A DNA stretch of 64,000 nt from NCBI RefSeq assembly GCF_006539505.1, contig NZ_BJND01000044.1:1-64000 (forward strand), read 5' to 3'. This stretch comes from Streptomyces spinoverrucosus. Lineage in GTDB: Bacteria; Actinomycetota; Actinomycetes; Streptomycetales; Streptomycetaceae. The position numbers and the translations under genes are program-made. The notes below the pieces were generated by a model. The model saw only the letters and a program-made list of their open reading frames with translations. It searched no databases and was not told where the DNA came from. Below, in pieces: positions 43,956 through 51,863 of this stretch (positions within the stretch are counted from its first letter, which is position 1; every line of letters begins with the position of its first letter).

Positions 43956-44934
43956 CGGGCGGATGCCGGACGACGGTGAGTGGCGGATGCCGGACGACGG
44001 TGACGGGCAAGGGGCGTACGAGGGTGACCGGCGGCGTGCGTACGGGCATGACGGCGCCGGGGACGCCGGAGGCGCCGGTGGGTACGGTCGGCGTGGAGAC
44101 CCGGCCCGGCTGCCGGAGGAGCTGCGGGCCCTCGGGCGTTCGCTGGACGTGCCGGGTGCGGCGGACGGCGCCGAGACGATGGTCGAGCGGGTGCTGGGGC
44201 AGATACTCGCCGAGTGTGTGCCTGTCCCGGTGGCCGAGCCGCCGGGTGCCGCCGAGCGGCTGCGGGCCGTGCGGCGCTGGACGCGGATGCGCTGGCGTTC
44301 GCTGACCGCGGCGCTGTGCGGCCTGCTGACGGTGCTCGTGCTCACGCCCCCGGTGCGGGCGGCGGTCTTCGACTGGTTCGACTTCGCCGGAGTGGAGGTG
44401 CGCTACGACCCGTCGGCGATGCCGTCGCCCGGCGCAGAGGTCCCCGGTTGCGGTCGCTCGGTGTCGCTCGCCCAGGCTGAGGGCCGTGCCGGATTCGAGC
44501 CGCTGGTGCCGGAGGAGCTCGGCATGCCGGACACGGTCTCGGTGACGGGTGAACCGGGGGGACGATTCGTGGTGAGCCTGTGCTGGGGCGAGGACGGGCG
44601 CACGATACGGCTGGACCAGCGGCGCGCGAGCCTGGACATCAGCTTCGCCAAGACGGTGCGCGAACCGCCGGAATGGATCTCGCTGGGCCCCGACGCCTCG
44701 CACGATCCGGTCCTGTGGTTCCCTCGCCCGCACCTGCTGACCGTCTGGCTGGTGGACGCGAGCGGGGAGCGCTACACGCGCGAGGAGCGGACGGCCGGTC
44801 CGACGTTGCTGTGGTGGACCCGCGGCGCGGAGGACAAGGCCGTGACGCTGCGGCTGGAAGGGGTGGCGTCGAAGGAGCGGGCCGTGAAGATCGCGCGATC
44901 CATGGAGAGGCCGTCCGAGGTGTCCTCGCATTAG
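43948..44934 (+). CDS. Membrane anti-sigma-like protein
   Basis: About 328 residues. N-terminal Asp/Gly/Arg-rich repeats (R-M-P-D-D-G-E-W-R-M-P-D-D-G), a ~60-residue cytosolic region, one membrane helix (~116-134, L-T-A-A-L-C-G-L-L-T-V-L-V-L-T), and an outside domain with F-D-W-F-D-F-A-G-V-E-V, two Cys (P-G-C-G, S-L-C-W) and W-L-V-D-A-S-G-E-R-Y. ATG 43948 has GGGGG 8 nt upstream; starts at 43939 and 43942 are also open. Overlaps the sigma gene, which supports an anti-sigma role (inferred). Confidence 0.75.
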   Translation: MGDGRMPDDGEWRMPDDGDGQGAYEGDRRRAYGHDGAGDAGGAGGYGRRGDPARLPEELRALGRSLDVPGAADGAETMVERVLGQILAECVPVPVAEPPGAAERLRAVRRWTRMRWRSLTAALCGLLTVLVLTPPVRAAVFDWFDFAGVEVRYDPSAMPSPGAEVPGCGRSVSLAQAEGRAGFEPLVPEELGMPDTVSVTGEPGGRFVVSLCWGEDGRTIRLDQRRASLDISFAKTVREPPEWISLGPDASHDPVLWFPRPHLLTVWLVDASGERYTREERTAGPTLLWWTRGAEDKAVTLRLEGVASKERAVKIARSMERPSEVSSH

Positions 44935-44985
44935 TTCCTCGCATCAGTTCTGAACCGGCCGGTCCGGAAAATGTGGGTTCCGGGT

Positions 44986-45012
44986 GGGAACCCAGGCGGT
45001 TCGGGCGGTGTA
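44986..45012 (+). promoter_or_regulatory. Second copy of the ECF-type promoter
   Basis: GGGAACC (44986-44992), 14 bp, GGTGTA (45007-45012). Upstream GGCCGGTCCGGAA is also shared with the first copy. The -35 box sits in a palindrome TGGGTTCC / GGAACCCA. It drives the gene at 45073 with a leader of about 50 nt. Confidence 0.65.
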
Positions 45013-45072
45013 CCAGAAGTGACATGCGGCTCGGAGACGGGCCGCACGGGGATCGCTCGACTGGGGGTTCGG

Positions 45073-45882
45073 ATGAGTGGACATCAGGTCGGCCGCTCGG
45101 GAGATCGCTCGCGTGGACGCGGGCGAGGCGGCGGGGGCGGCTGGAGGGGCCGCTTTCGTGAACTCGCGGCTCTGACAGTGGCATTGGCGGCGGCGCTCGC
45201 CCTCCTGCTATGGGGCGCGGCGGCGCCCGCGTCAGCCGGAGGGCCGACCAGCGTGCTCCTGGTATCACCGGAGAGCACGGAGACGGCCTCGCTGTACTAC
45301 TCCGACAAGGAGTACGGCGAGCTGGAGCGGCTGCTCGGCGCACCGGGCCAGGGCACACGGGACAAGCCGCCCGAGGCCGGCCTGACGGCAGCCCGCCAGA
45401 TCAACGTCACGTGGATGGTCCACGACGTGACGCCCTGGCGCCTCGACCGGGTCTACCCGGCCGACGACGAGCGGGATGTCTGGATACACACGGCGGCGAA
45501 CCTGGACAGCACGACGAACGGCACCTGGCACCGCGCCGATCATCCGGCCCAGTTGCGCGCCCTGCTCAAGAAGCTGGGTCTGATGGGCAAGGCTTCGCCC
45601 GACGGAAACCCAGCGATCTTCCCACCGGCGTGGGAGGCATACGGGCCGGACGAGGGCGCGAAGGGCTCGTCCGGCACTGCGGCCGACGCCACGGGCACGG
45701 CGCCCGAGGCGTCCCGGGCCCAGTCGTCAGGGTCGGGTGACGGGACGGACTGGTGGTGGGCGCTTCCGGGCGTGGCGGCCGGGGCCATGCTCGCGCTGGT
45801 CCTGCGCCCCTTCACCGCGCGACTGCCGTGGGGCCGCCTAAGGGGTGAGCCGGGGCCGAGGCAGGAGCTGCGGGACGTATGA
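45073..45882 (+). CDS. Secreted, membrane-anchored protein of unknown function
   Basis: 269 residues: a basic Gly-rich N-terminus, a signal segment (L-A-A-L-T-V-A-L-A-A-A-L-A-L-L-L ending A-P-A-S-A), an outside domain (V-L-L-V-S-P-E-S-T-E-T-A-S-L-Y-Y ... W-M-V-H-D-V-T-P-W-R-L-D-R-V-Y) and a C-terminal membrane helix (W-W-W-A-L-P-G-V-A-A-G-A-M). No named family recognised. ATG 45073 follows GGGGG. Its promoter copies that of the upstream sigma gene, so it is likely in that regulon. Overlaps the next small frame by ATGA. Confidence 0.78.
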   Translation: MSGHQVGRSGDRSRGRGRGGGGGWRGRFRELAALTVALAAALALLLWGAAAPASAGGPTSVLLVSPESTETASLYYSDKEYGELERLLGAPGQGTRDKPPEAGLTAARQINVTWMVHDVTPWRLDRVYPADDERDVWIHTAANLDSTTNGTWHRADHPAQLRALLKKLGLMGKASPDGNPAIFPPAWEAYGPDEGAKGSSGTAADATGTAPEASRAQSSGSGDGTDWWWALPGVAAGAMLALVLRPFTARLPWGRLRGEPGPRQELRDV

Positions 45883-46151
45883 AGGTCGGCGAAACGGACG
45901 GGGAGGTCGCCGGGGGCCGGCCCGGCCCGGTGATGGGTGATGCCGGGTGGGCGGTGGTGGGGCCGGCCGTCGGGTTCGCGGCCGGTGTCGGCGGCACCGT
46001 GCCGATACGCCGCGCGGCGGCCCGGCAGGGAGCCGGACCGCCGCGGGAGGAGCCACGCCAGGAGTTGATCGACCTGGACCTGTGCGGCCCGGGTGGCTTC
46101 GTCGTGGACGTCAGCCCAGGTCGATCTCCGGGTACAGCGGGAAGCCGGTGA
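45879..46151 (+). CDS. Possible small protein coupled to the preceding gene
   Basis: 90 residues, starting at an ATGA overlap with the stop of the previous gene. One weakly hydrophobic Gly/Ala/Val stretch (A-V-V-G-P-A-V-G-F-A-A-G-V-G-G), then Arg/Glu-rich. Its last 41 bp overlap the convergent glyA gene, so its true end, or its reality, is uncertain. Confidence 0.4.
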   Translation: MKVGETDGEVAGGRPGPVMGDAGWAVVGPAVGFAAGVGGTVPIRRAAARQGAGPPREEPRQELIDLDLCGPGGFVVDVSPGRSPGTAGSR

Positions 46152-47559
46152 CGAGGTCGGTGGCACTGCGGGAGATCTCATCGGCGATCTTCGGGTCGAG
46201 GACGTGCTGCGCCTTGGACGGGGTGCCCTTGCTGGTGGTGCCGGGCTCGGTGGTGGTGAGGACGCGGTCGATGAGGGCGGCGACCTCGTCCATCTCGGCG
46301 GTGCCCAGGCCGCGGGTGGTCAGGGCGGGGGTGCCGATGCGGATGCCGGAGGTGTACCAGGCGCCGTTGGGGTCGGCCGGGATGGCGTTGCGGTTGGTGA
46401 CGATGCCGGAGTCCAGGAGGGCGGCCTCGGCCTGGCGGCCGGTGAGGCCGTAGGAGTTGGCGACGTCGATCAGGTTGAGGTGGTTGTCGGTGCCGCCGGT
46501 GACGAGGGTGGCGCCGCGCCGCATCAGGCCGTCGGCCAGCGCGCGGGAGTTGTCGACGATGCGCTGGGCGTAGTCCTGGAAGGAGGGCTGACGGGCTTCG
46601 GCGAGGGCGACGGCCTTGGCGGCCATGACGTGCGGGAGCGGGCCGCCGAGGACCATCGGGCAGCCGCGGTCGACCTGGTCCTTGAGGGAGTCGTCGCACA
46701 GGACCATGCCGCCGCGCGGGCCGCGCAGCGACTTGTGGGTGGTGGTGGTGACGATCTGGGCGTGCGGGACCGGGTCGAAGTCGCCGGTCAGCACCTTGCC
46801 CGCGACCAGGCCCGCGAAGTGCGCCATGTCGACCATGAGCGTGGCGCCGACCTCGTCGGCGATCTCGCGCATGATCCGGAAGTTCACGAGACGGGGGTAG
46901 GCGGAGTAGCCGGCGACGATGATCAGCGGCTTGAACTCGCGGGCCTGGGCGCGCAGGGCGTCGTAGTCGATCAGGCCGGTGGCGGGGTCGGTGCCGTAGG
47001 AGCGCTGGTCGAACATCTTGCCGGAGATGTTCGGGCGGAAGCCGTGGGTGAGGTGGCCGCCGGCGTCCAGGGACATGCCGAGCATGCGCTGGTTGCCGAA
47101 GGCCTGGCGGAGTTCGGCCCAGTCGGCCTCGGAGAGGTCGTTGACCTGGCGGACGCCGGTCTTCTCCAGGAACGGGGCCTCGACACGGTCGGCGAGGACG
47201 GCCCAGAAGGCGACGAGGTTGGCGTCGATGCCGGAGTGCGGCTGGACGTAGGCGTGGCGGGCACCGAACAGCTCGCGGGCGTGCTCGGCGGCGAGGGACT
47301 CGACGGTGTCGACGTTGCGGCAGCCGGCGTAGAAGCGGCGGCCGACGGTGCCCTCGGCGTACTTGTCGCTGAACCAGTTGCCCATCGCGAGGAGGGTGGC
47401 CGGGGAGGCGTAGTTCTCGGAGGCGATCAGCTTGAGCATCTCGCGCTGGTCGGCGACCTCCTGGCCGATGGCGTCGGCGACGCGTGGCTCGACGGCGCGG
47501 ATCACGTCGAGGGCGGAGCGGAAGGCGGTGGACTCGGTGGAGAGGGGCTGCTCTGACAT
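46111..47559 (-). CDS. glyA: Serine hydroxymethyltransferase (long form)
   Basis: 482 residues, longer than the usual ~420, with an N-terminal extension and a C-terminal segment. PLP-lysine motif T-T-T-T-H-K-S-L-R-G-P-R-G-G, S-E-N-Y-A-S at the N-terminus, Y-A-E-G-x-x-G-R-R-F-Y-A-G and H-x-G-x-x-A are present. Converts serine plus tetrahydrofolate to glycine and methylene-tetrahydrofolate. A ZTP-type riboswitch lies in its leader. Divergent from rocD. Confidence 0.93.
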   Translation of the reverse strand: MSEQPLSTESTAFRSALDVIRAVEPRVADAIGQEVADQREMLKLIASENYASPATLLAMGNWFSDKYAEGTVGRRFYAGCRNVDTVESLAAEHARELFGARHAYVQPHSGIDANLVAFWAVLADRVEAPFLEKTGVRQVNDLSEADWAELRQAFGNQRMLGMSLDAGGHLTHGFRPNISGKMFDQRSYGTDPATGLIDYDALRAQAREFKPLIIVAGYSAYPRLVNFRIMREIADEVGATLMVDMAHFAGLVAGKVLTGDFDPVPHAQIVTTTTHKSLRGPRGGMVLCDDSLKDQVDRGCPMVLGGPLPHVMAAKAVALAEARQPSFQDYAQRIVDNSRALADGLMRRGATLVTGGTDNHLNLIDVANSYGLTGRQAEAALLDSGIVTNRNAIPADPNGAWYTSGIRIGTPALTTRGLGTAEMDEVAALIDRVLTTTEPGTTSKGTPSKAQHVLDPKIADEISRSATDLVTGFPLYPEIDLG

Positions 47560-47602
47560 CTCGGCCTCCGGGCGGCGTGGCTTAAGCGGTCACGGTTCAC
47601 GG

Positions 47603-47690
47603 TTCGGCCCAGGCGCACGGCACTCGATCACTGCTCCAGGCCGCTCCCCGATGGTCGGTCCCATCCCAGCGCGCCAGTCACGGCCCGGTG
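47603..47690 (-). promoter_or_regulatory. ZTP (pfl) riboswitch in the glyA leader
   Basis: The minus strand reads CCGTGACTGGCGCG, then a hairpin-forming GGGACCGACCATCGGGGAGCG, a variable loop, and a terminal GTGCGCCTGGGCC. These are the two conserved blocks of the pfl/ZTP aptamer (GUGACUGGCG, CGGGGAGCG and GCCUGGG). It lies ~45-130 nt before the glyA start; ZTP riboswitches switch on one-carbon and purine genes when folate is short. Confidence 0.8.
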
Positions 47691-47784
47691 ATCAGCCTAC
47701 CGGGCGCGCCGGACGGTCCGGTTCCCCAGTCCACCATGCGAGCGACGATAAGAAGGGGGTCCAGCCTCATGTTCGGGAGTTGCC

Positions 47785-49002
47785 GTGACCGCTACGGAAA
47801 GCCTCATCGCCAAAGCCGAAGCGCACAGCGCGCACAACTATCACCCGCTGCCGGTGGTCGTCTCCTCGGCCGACGGGGCGTGGATGACGGATGTGGAGGG
47901 CCGGCGCTATCTGGATCTGCTGGCCGGTTACTCGGCGCTCAACTTCGGGCACGGCAACCGGCGGTTGATCGAGGCGGCGAAGGCGCAGCTGGAGCGGGTG
48001 ACGCTGACGTCGCGGGCCTTCCATCACGACCGGTTCGCGGCGTTCTGCACGGAGCTGGCGGAGCTGTGCGGGATGGAGATGGTGCTGCCGATGAACACGG
48101 GCGCGGAGGCGGTGGAGTCCGCGGTGAAGACGGCCCGCAAGTGGGGGTACCGGGTCAAGGGCGTGCCCGCGGAGATGGCGAAGATCGTGGTGGCGTCGGG
48201 CAACTTCCACGGCCGTACGACGACGATCATCAGCTTCTCCACCGATCCGGAGGCGCGGGCGGACTTCGGCCCGTACACGCCTGGCTTCGAGATCGTGCCG
48301 TACGGGGATCTGACGGCGATGCGGGCGGCGATGACGGAGAACACGGTCGCCGTGCTGCTGGAGCCGATCCAGGGCGAGTCGGGGGTGATCGTGCCGCCGG
48401 CCGGCTATCTGCCGGCGGTGCGGGAGCTGACCCGGGAGCGGAACGTGCTGTTCGTCGCGGACGAGATCCAGTCGGGGCTGGGGCGGACGGGGCGGACGTT
48501 CGCGTGCGAGCACGAGGGCGTGGTGCCGGACATGTATGTGCTGGGCAAGGCGCTGGGCGGTGGGATCGTGCCGGTGTCGGCGGTGGTGTCGTCGGCGGAG
48601 GTGCTCGGGGTTTTCCGGCCCGGGGAGCACGGGTCGACGTTCGGCGGGAATCCGCTGGCCTGTGCGGTGGCGCTGGAGGTGATCGCGATGCTCCGGTCGG
48701 GTGAGTACCAGGCGCGGGCGGCGGAGCTGGGCGAGCATCTGCACCGGGAGCTGGCGGCGCTGACCGGCACGGGGCGGGTGACGCAGGTGCGGGGACGCGG
48801 GCTGTGGGCGGGGGTGGACATCCATCCGAGGTTCGGCACAGGGCGGGAGGTGTCCGAGAAGCTGATGGACCGGGGGGTGCTGGTGAAGGACACGCACGGA
48901 TCGACGATCCGGATCGCGCCGCCGCTGGTCATCGCGAAGGAGGACCTGGACTGGGGGCTGGCCCAACTGCGCGGGGTGCTCGGTGTGCAGGGCTCTGTCT
49001 AG
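47785..49002 (+). CDS. rocD: Ornithine aminotransferase
   Basis: 405 residues, class III PLP aminotransferase: A-H-N-Y-H-P-L-P-V-V typical of ornithine-oxoacid transaminases, N-T-G-A-E-A-V-E-S-A-V-K, F-H-G-R-T, D-E-I-Q-S-G-L-G-R-T-G and the PLP lysine in V-L-G-K-A-L-G-G-G. Converts ornithine and 2-oxoglutarate to glutamate semialdehyde and glutamate. GTG start. 23 bp from the convergent MocR gene; no other arginine-catabolic gene is nearby. Confidence 0.9.
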   Translation: MTATESLIAKAEAHSAHNYHPLPVVVSSADGAWMTDVEGRRYLDLLAGYSALNFGHGNRRLIEAAKAQLERVTLTSRAFHHDRFAAFCTELAELCGMEMVLPMNTGAEAVESAVKTARKWGYRVKGVPAEMAKIVVASGNFHGRTTTIISFSTDPEARADFGPYTPGFEIVPYGDLTAMRAAMTENTVAVLLEPIQGESGVIVPPAGYLPAVRELTRERNVLFVADEIQSGLGRTGRTFACEHEGVVPDMYVLGKALGGGIVPVSAVVSSAEVLGVFRPGEHGSTFGGNPLACAVALEVIAMLRSGEYQARAAELGEHLHRELAALTGTGRVTQVRGRGLWAGVDIHPRFGTGREVSEKLMDRGVLVKDTHGSTIRIAPPLVIAKEDLDWGLAQLRGVLGVQGSV

Positions 49003-49025
49003 GGGGATCACGTGCGCCATGGGGC

Positions 49026-50789
49026 TCAGGGCAGCGCCCTGCACAGGGCGTCCAGGGTGCCGGTCCAGGCGTGGTCGGGTGGGGTGCCGTAGCCGACGAC
49101 CAGGGCGTCGAGGTGCTGGGCCTCGGCTGCGGGGTGACGGTAGCGGGAGAGGCCGTGGACGGCGACGCCCTGCCAGTTGGCCGCGCGGACGACGGGTTGT
49201 TCGGTGCCGGGCGGGAGTTGGAGGACGGCGTGCAGACCGGCCGCGATGCCGGTGGCGCGGACGTCGGGCGCGCGCTCGGCGAGGGCGGCGACCAGGTCGT
49301 CGCGGCGACGCCGGTAGCGCAGGCGGGCGGCGCGGACATGGCGGTCGTAGGCGCCGGAGGTGAGGAACTCGGCGAGGGTCAGCTGTTCGAGGACGCCGGT
49401 GGCAGAGCTGCCCGCGTGCCGCATGACGTCCGCCACCAGCGAGGGCGGCAGGACCATCCAGGCCAGCCGCAGGCCGGGGACGAGGGATTTGCTGGCGGTG
49501 CCGAGATAGACGACGTGGTCGGGGTCGAGGTTCTGGAGGGCGCCGACGGGCTGGCGGTCGTAGCGGAACTCGCCGTCGTAGTCGTCCTCCAGGATCAGCC
49601 CGCCCGTCCGCCGGGCCCACTCCACGACGGCGGCCCGCCGCGCGGGGTGCAGGGCGACGCCCATCGGGAACTGGTGCGCCGGAGTCAGCAGCACGGCCCG
49701 CGCGGCGGCGAGGTCATCACGGAGGCCGCCCTCGCCGGCCCGCCCTGCGGCGGGGCGGGGAGCTGCGCTCCGGTCGTCGCTGGGTGTCCGACGCCCGTCG
49801 GAGCCAGCGGCCTCCGGCCACGCCGAGCCGGGAGCGCCACGCCCGGCAGAGCCAACGGCTCCCTGACCCACCGAGCCACCAGGCCCGCGCCCAGCAGCCC
49901 CCGGTCCCGCAGCGCCAGAAGCCCCACGCCCAACAGAGCCAACGGCTCCTGACCCCGCCAAACCACCAGCCCCGCGCCCGGCAGAGCCCACAGCCCCCAG
50001 TCCCGCCGAGCCAGAAACCCCCCGCCCGGCGGAGCCGTCAGCCTCCGACCGCAAGGAACCGGAGGCACCAACCTCCGTCGCCCCTTCAAGGGCCCCCGGC
50101 AACGTGCCGTGTGCGTCGAAGGGGAGGGGGACGGTGCGTAGGCCGGTGCGTTCTACGAGGTTCCAGTGGACGTCGAGGCCGTAGGACTCCACGGCGAGGG
50201 TGCGCAGGCCGCGGGCGTGGAGGACCTCGGCGAGGAGTTTCAGGCCGTGGGAGAAGCCGGCGCAGACGAGGATGCGGTCGGGGTCGGCTCGTACGCCGCG
50301 GGCGCGGGAGAGGTAGTCGGCGAGGGCGGTGCGCAGTTCGATGCGGCCCCGGGGGTCGCCGTAGCCGAGGGCGTCGTTCGGGGCGGCGGTGAGGGCGCGG
50401 CGGGCGGCCTTGAGCCACTCGGCGCGGGGGAAGGAGGCGAGGTCGGGGGTGCCGGGGACGAGGTTGTGGGCGGGGCGGCCGGGTTCGCGGTGGTGCGGGG
50501 ACGCACGGTCGGGCGGTGGCAGGACGGCGCGGTCGGCGACCCGGGTGCCGGAGCCCTGGCGGGCGGTGAGCCAGCCCTCGGCGACGAGGTCGGCGTAGGA
50601 CTCGGCGACGGTGTTGCGGGCGATGCCGAGGTCGGCGGCGAGCGAGCGGGAGGAGGGCAGCCGGGTGCCGGGGGCGAGGCGGCCGGTGCGGACGGCCTCG
50701 CGCAGGGCGTCGGTCAGACCGCGGCGCAGGCCGGGTCCGGAGGGTTCGATGTGCAGATCGATGCCCAAAGTGGCCCGAGGTTTCGCCAT
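49026..50789 (-). CDS. MocR-type (GntR-aminotransferase) regulator with a low-complexity insert
   Basis: 587 residues versus the usual ~460-490. N-terminal GntR winged helix (~15-85; L-P-S-S-R-S-L-A-A-D-L-G-I-A-R-N-T-V), then an aminotransferase-fold domain: P-R-A-E-W-L, G-Y-G-D-P-R-G, T-P-A-H-Q-F-P-M-G, E-D-D-Y-D-G-E-F-R-Y and the PLP lysine in G-T-A-S-K-S-L. Residues ~235-356 are an added Gly/Ser/Ala/Arg segment of 8-residue repeats (G-S-A-G-R-G-A-x) in the loop before the T-P-A-H-Q strand. Divergent from the carboxymuconolactone-type operon, 47 bp away, which it probably controls. Confidence 0.88.
   Translation of the reverse strand: MAKPRATLGIDLHIEPSGPGLRRGLTDALREAVRTGRLAPGTRLPSSRSLAADLGIARNTVAESYADLVAEGWLTARQGSGTRVADRAVLPPPDRASPHHREPGRPAHNLVPGTPDLASFPRAEWLKAARRALTAAPNDALGYGDPRGRIELRTALADYLSRARGVRADPDRILVCAGFSHGLKLLAEVLHARGLRTLAVESYGLDVHWNLVERTGLRTVPLPFDAHGTLPGALEGATEVGASGSLRSEADGSAGRGVSGSAGLGAVGSAGRGAGGLAGSGAVGSVGRGASGAAGPGAAGRGPGGSVGQGAVGSAGRGAPGSAWPEAAGSDGRRTPSDDRSAAPRPAAGRAGEGGLRDDLAAARAVLLTPAHQFPMGVALHPARRAAVVEWARRTGGLILEDDYDGEFRYDRQPVGALQNLDPDHVVYLGTASKSLVPGLRLAWMVLPPSLVADVMRHAGSSATGVLEQLTLAEFLTSGAYDRHVRAARLRYRRRRDDLVAALAERAPDVRATGIAAGLHAVLQLPPGTEQPVVRAANWQGVAVHGLSRYRHPAAEAQHLDALVVGYGTPPDHAWTGTLDALCRALP
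49722..50087 (-). repeat. In-frame 24-bp repeat expansion in the MocR gene
   Basis: Encodes about ten degenerate octapeptides of the type G-S-A-G-R-G-A-x (core at ~49800-50039), flanked by low-complexity sequence. The reading frame is kept and both flanks match normal MocR sequence. Confidence 0.8.
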
Positions 50790-50836
50790 GGAAATGGACC
50801 ATACCCCTGGGCTGCCTCGCTCGTAGGGTCGAGGGC

Positions 50837-51343
50837 GTGACTACGACAGAAGACACCACAGCCGTGCAGTACGCCCCCGAGCTCACCCCGCGTCTGGAGT
50901 GGGCCAAGCTCGTCCCCGACGTCTACAAGGCGATGATCCGGCTCGACACGGCGGCCCGGCAGGGCCTGGACCCGACGCTGTACGAGCTGGTGAAGATCCG
51001 CGCCTCGCAGATCAACCACTGCGCCTTCTGCATCGACATGCACACCAAGGACGCCCTCGCGGCGGGCGAGAGCGTCGAGCGGATCGTGCAGCTGAGCGCG
51101 TGGGAGGAGTCGCGGCACTTCTACACCGAGAAGGAGCTCGCGGCCCTGGAGCTGACGGAGGCGGTGACCGTCCTGACGGACGGGTTCGTGCCGGACGAGG
51201 TGTACGAGCGGGCGGCGCGGCACTTCGAGGAGACGGAGCTGGCGCAGCTGCTCGCCGCGATCACGGTGATCAACGCCTGGAACCGGTTCGGCGTGACCTG
51301 CCGTATGACGCCCGGTCACTACCAGCCGGGCCAGTACAAGTGA
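50837..51343 (+). CDS. Carboxymuconolactone decarboxylase / AhpD-like protein 1
   Basis: 168 residues, all-helical CMD fold. AhpD-type C-x-x-C with His: I-N-H-C-A-F-C-I-D-M-H. Such proteins act as alkylhydroperoxidases or small decarboxylases. GTG start 50837; overlaps the next gene by GTGA. First gene of a three-gene coupled operon divergent from the MocR regulator. Shares long stretches (T-E-A-V-T-V-L-T-D-G-F-V-P-D-E-V-Y) with the second copy. Confidence 0.9.
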   Translation: MTTTEDTTAVQYAPELTPRLEWAKLVPDVYKAMIRLDTAARQGLDPTLYELVKIRASQINHCAFCIDMHTKDALAAGESVERIVQLSAWEESRHFYTEKELAALELTEAVTVLTDGFVPDEVYERAARHFEETELAQLLAAITVINAWNRFGVTCRMTPGHYQPGQYK

Positions 51344-51786
51344 CGGCACGGACCACGTACCTGGACGCCGGGTTACGCGAGGCGATGCGGGCGCTGAGCG
51401 CCGCCGCGAAGCAGGGCCTCGGCGACCCGGCGCTCGCCGAGCTGGTGCAGATCCGTGCCTCCCAGATCAATCACTGCGCGTTCTGCCTCGACATGCATCT
51501 CGCGCTGGCCCGCAAGCACGGGGTGAGCGAGAGGCAGCTCGATCTGCTGGCCGCGTGGGAGGAGGCGGAGGAGCTCTTCGACGAGCGCGAGCGGGCCGCG
51601 CTCGCGCTGACGGAGGCGGTGACCGTGCTGACGGACGGCTTCGTGCCGGACGAGGTCTACGAGCGGGCGGCCCGGCACTTCGAGGTAACCGAGCTGGCGC
51701 ACCTCATCGCCCTCATCACCGTGATCAACAGCTGGAACCGGCTGATGGTGTCCCGACGGATCCCGCCGGGAAGCGTGGAGTGGTGA
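51340..51786 (+). CDS. Carboxymuconolactone decarboxylase / AhpD-like protein 2 (TTA codon)
   Basis: 148 residues, a shorter paralogue of the preceding protein with the same I-N-H-C-A-F-C-L-D-M-H redox motif. It starts at a GTG overlapping the upstream stop. Codon 12 (51373-51375) is TTA, so full expression should need bldA tRNA-Leu(UUA). Overlaps the PEP-mutase-family gene (GTGA). May form a heteromer with the first copy. Confidence 0.88.
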   Translation: MTARTTYLDAGLREAMRALSAAAKQGLGDPALAELVQIRASQINHCAFCLDMHLALARKHGVSERQLDLLAAWEEAEELFDERERAALALTEAVTVLTDGFVPDEVYERAARHFEVTELAHLIALITVINSWNRLMVSRRIPPGSVEW

Positions 51787-51863
51787 CCAAAGCAGAAGTG
51801 ACCAAAGCAGAAGTGACCAAAGCAGAATCAGAAGTGACCAAAGCAGTGGTGACCAAAGCCGAC
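51783..51863 (+). repeat. 15-bp tandem repeat at the start of the PEP-mutase-family gene
   Basis: GTGACCAAAGCAGAA repeated three times perfectly, then after six bases (TCAGAA) once more as GTGACCAAAGCAGTG and as GTGACCAAAGCCGAC. Each unit encodes V-T-K-A-E/V/D. Confidence 0.95.

Noticed and set aside
44974..44994. Palindrome TGGGTTCC / GGAACCCA as a terminator of the anti-sigma gene
   Set aside because: Short stem; its right arm forms the -35 box of the duplicated ECF promoter, which explains it better.
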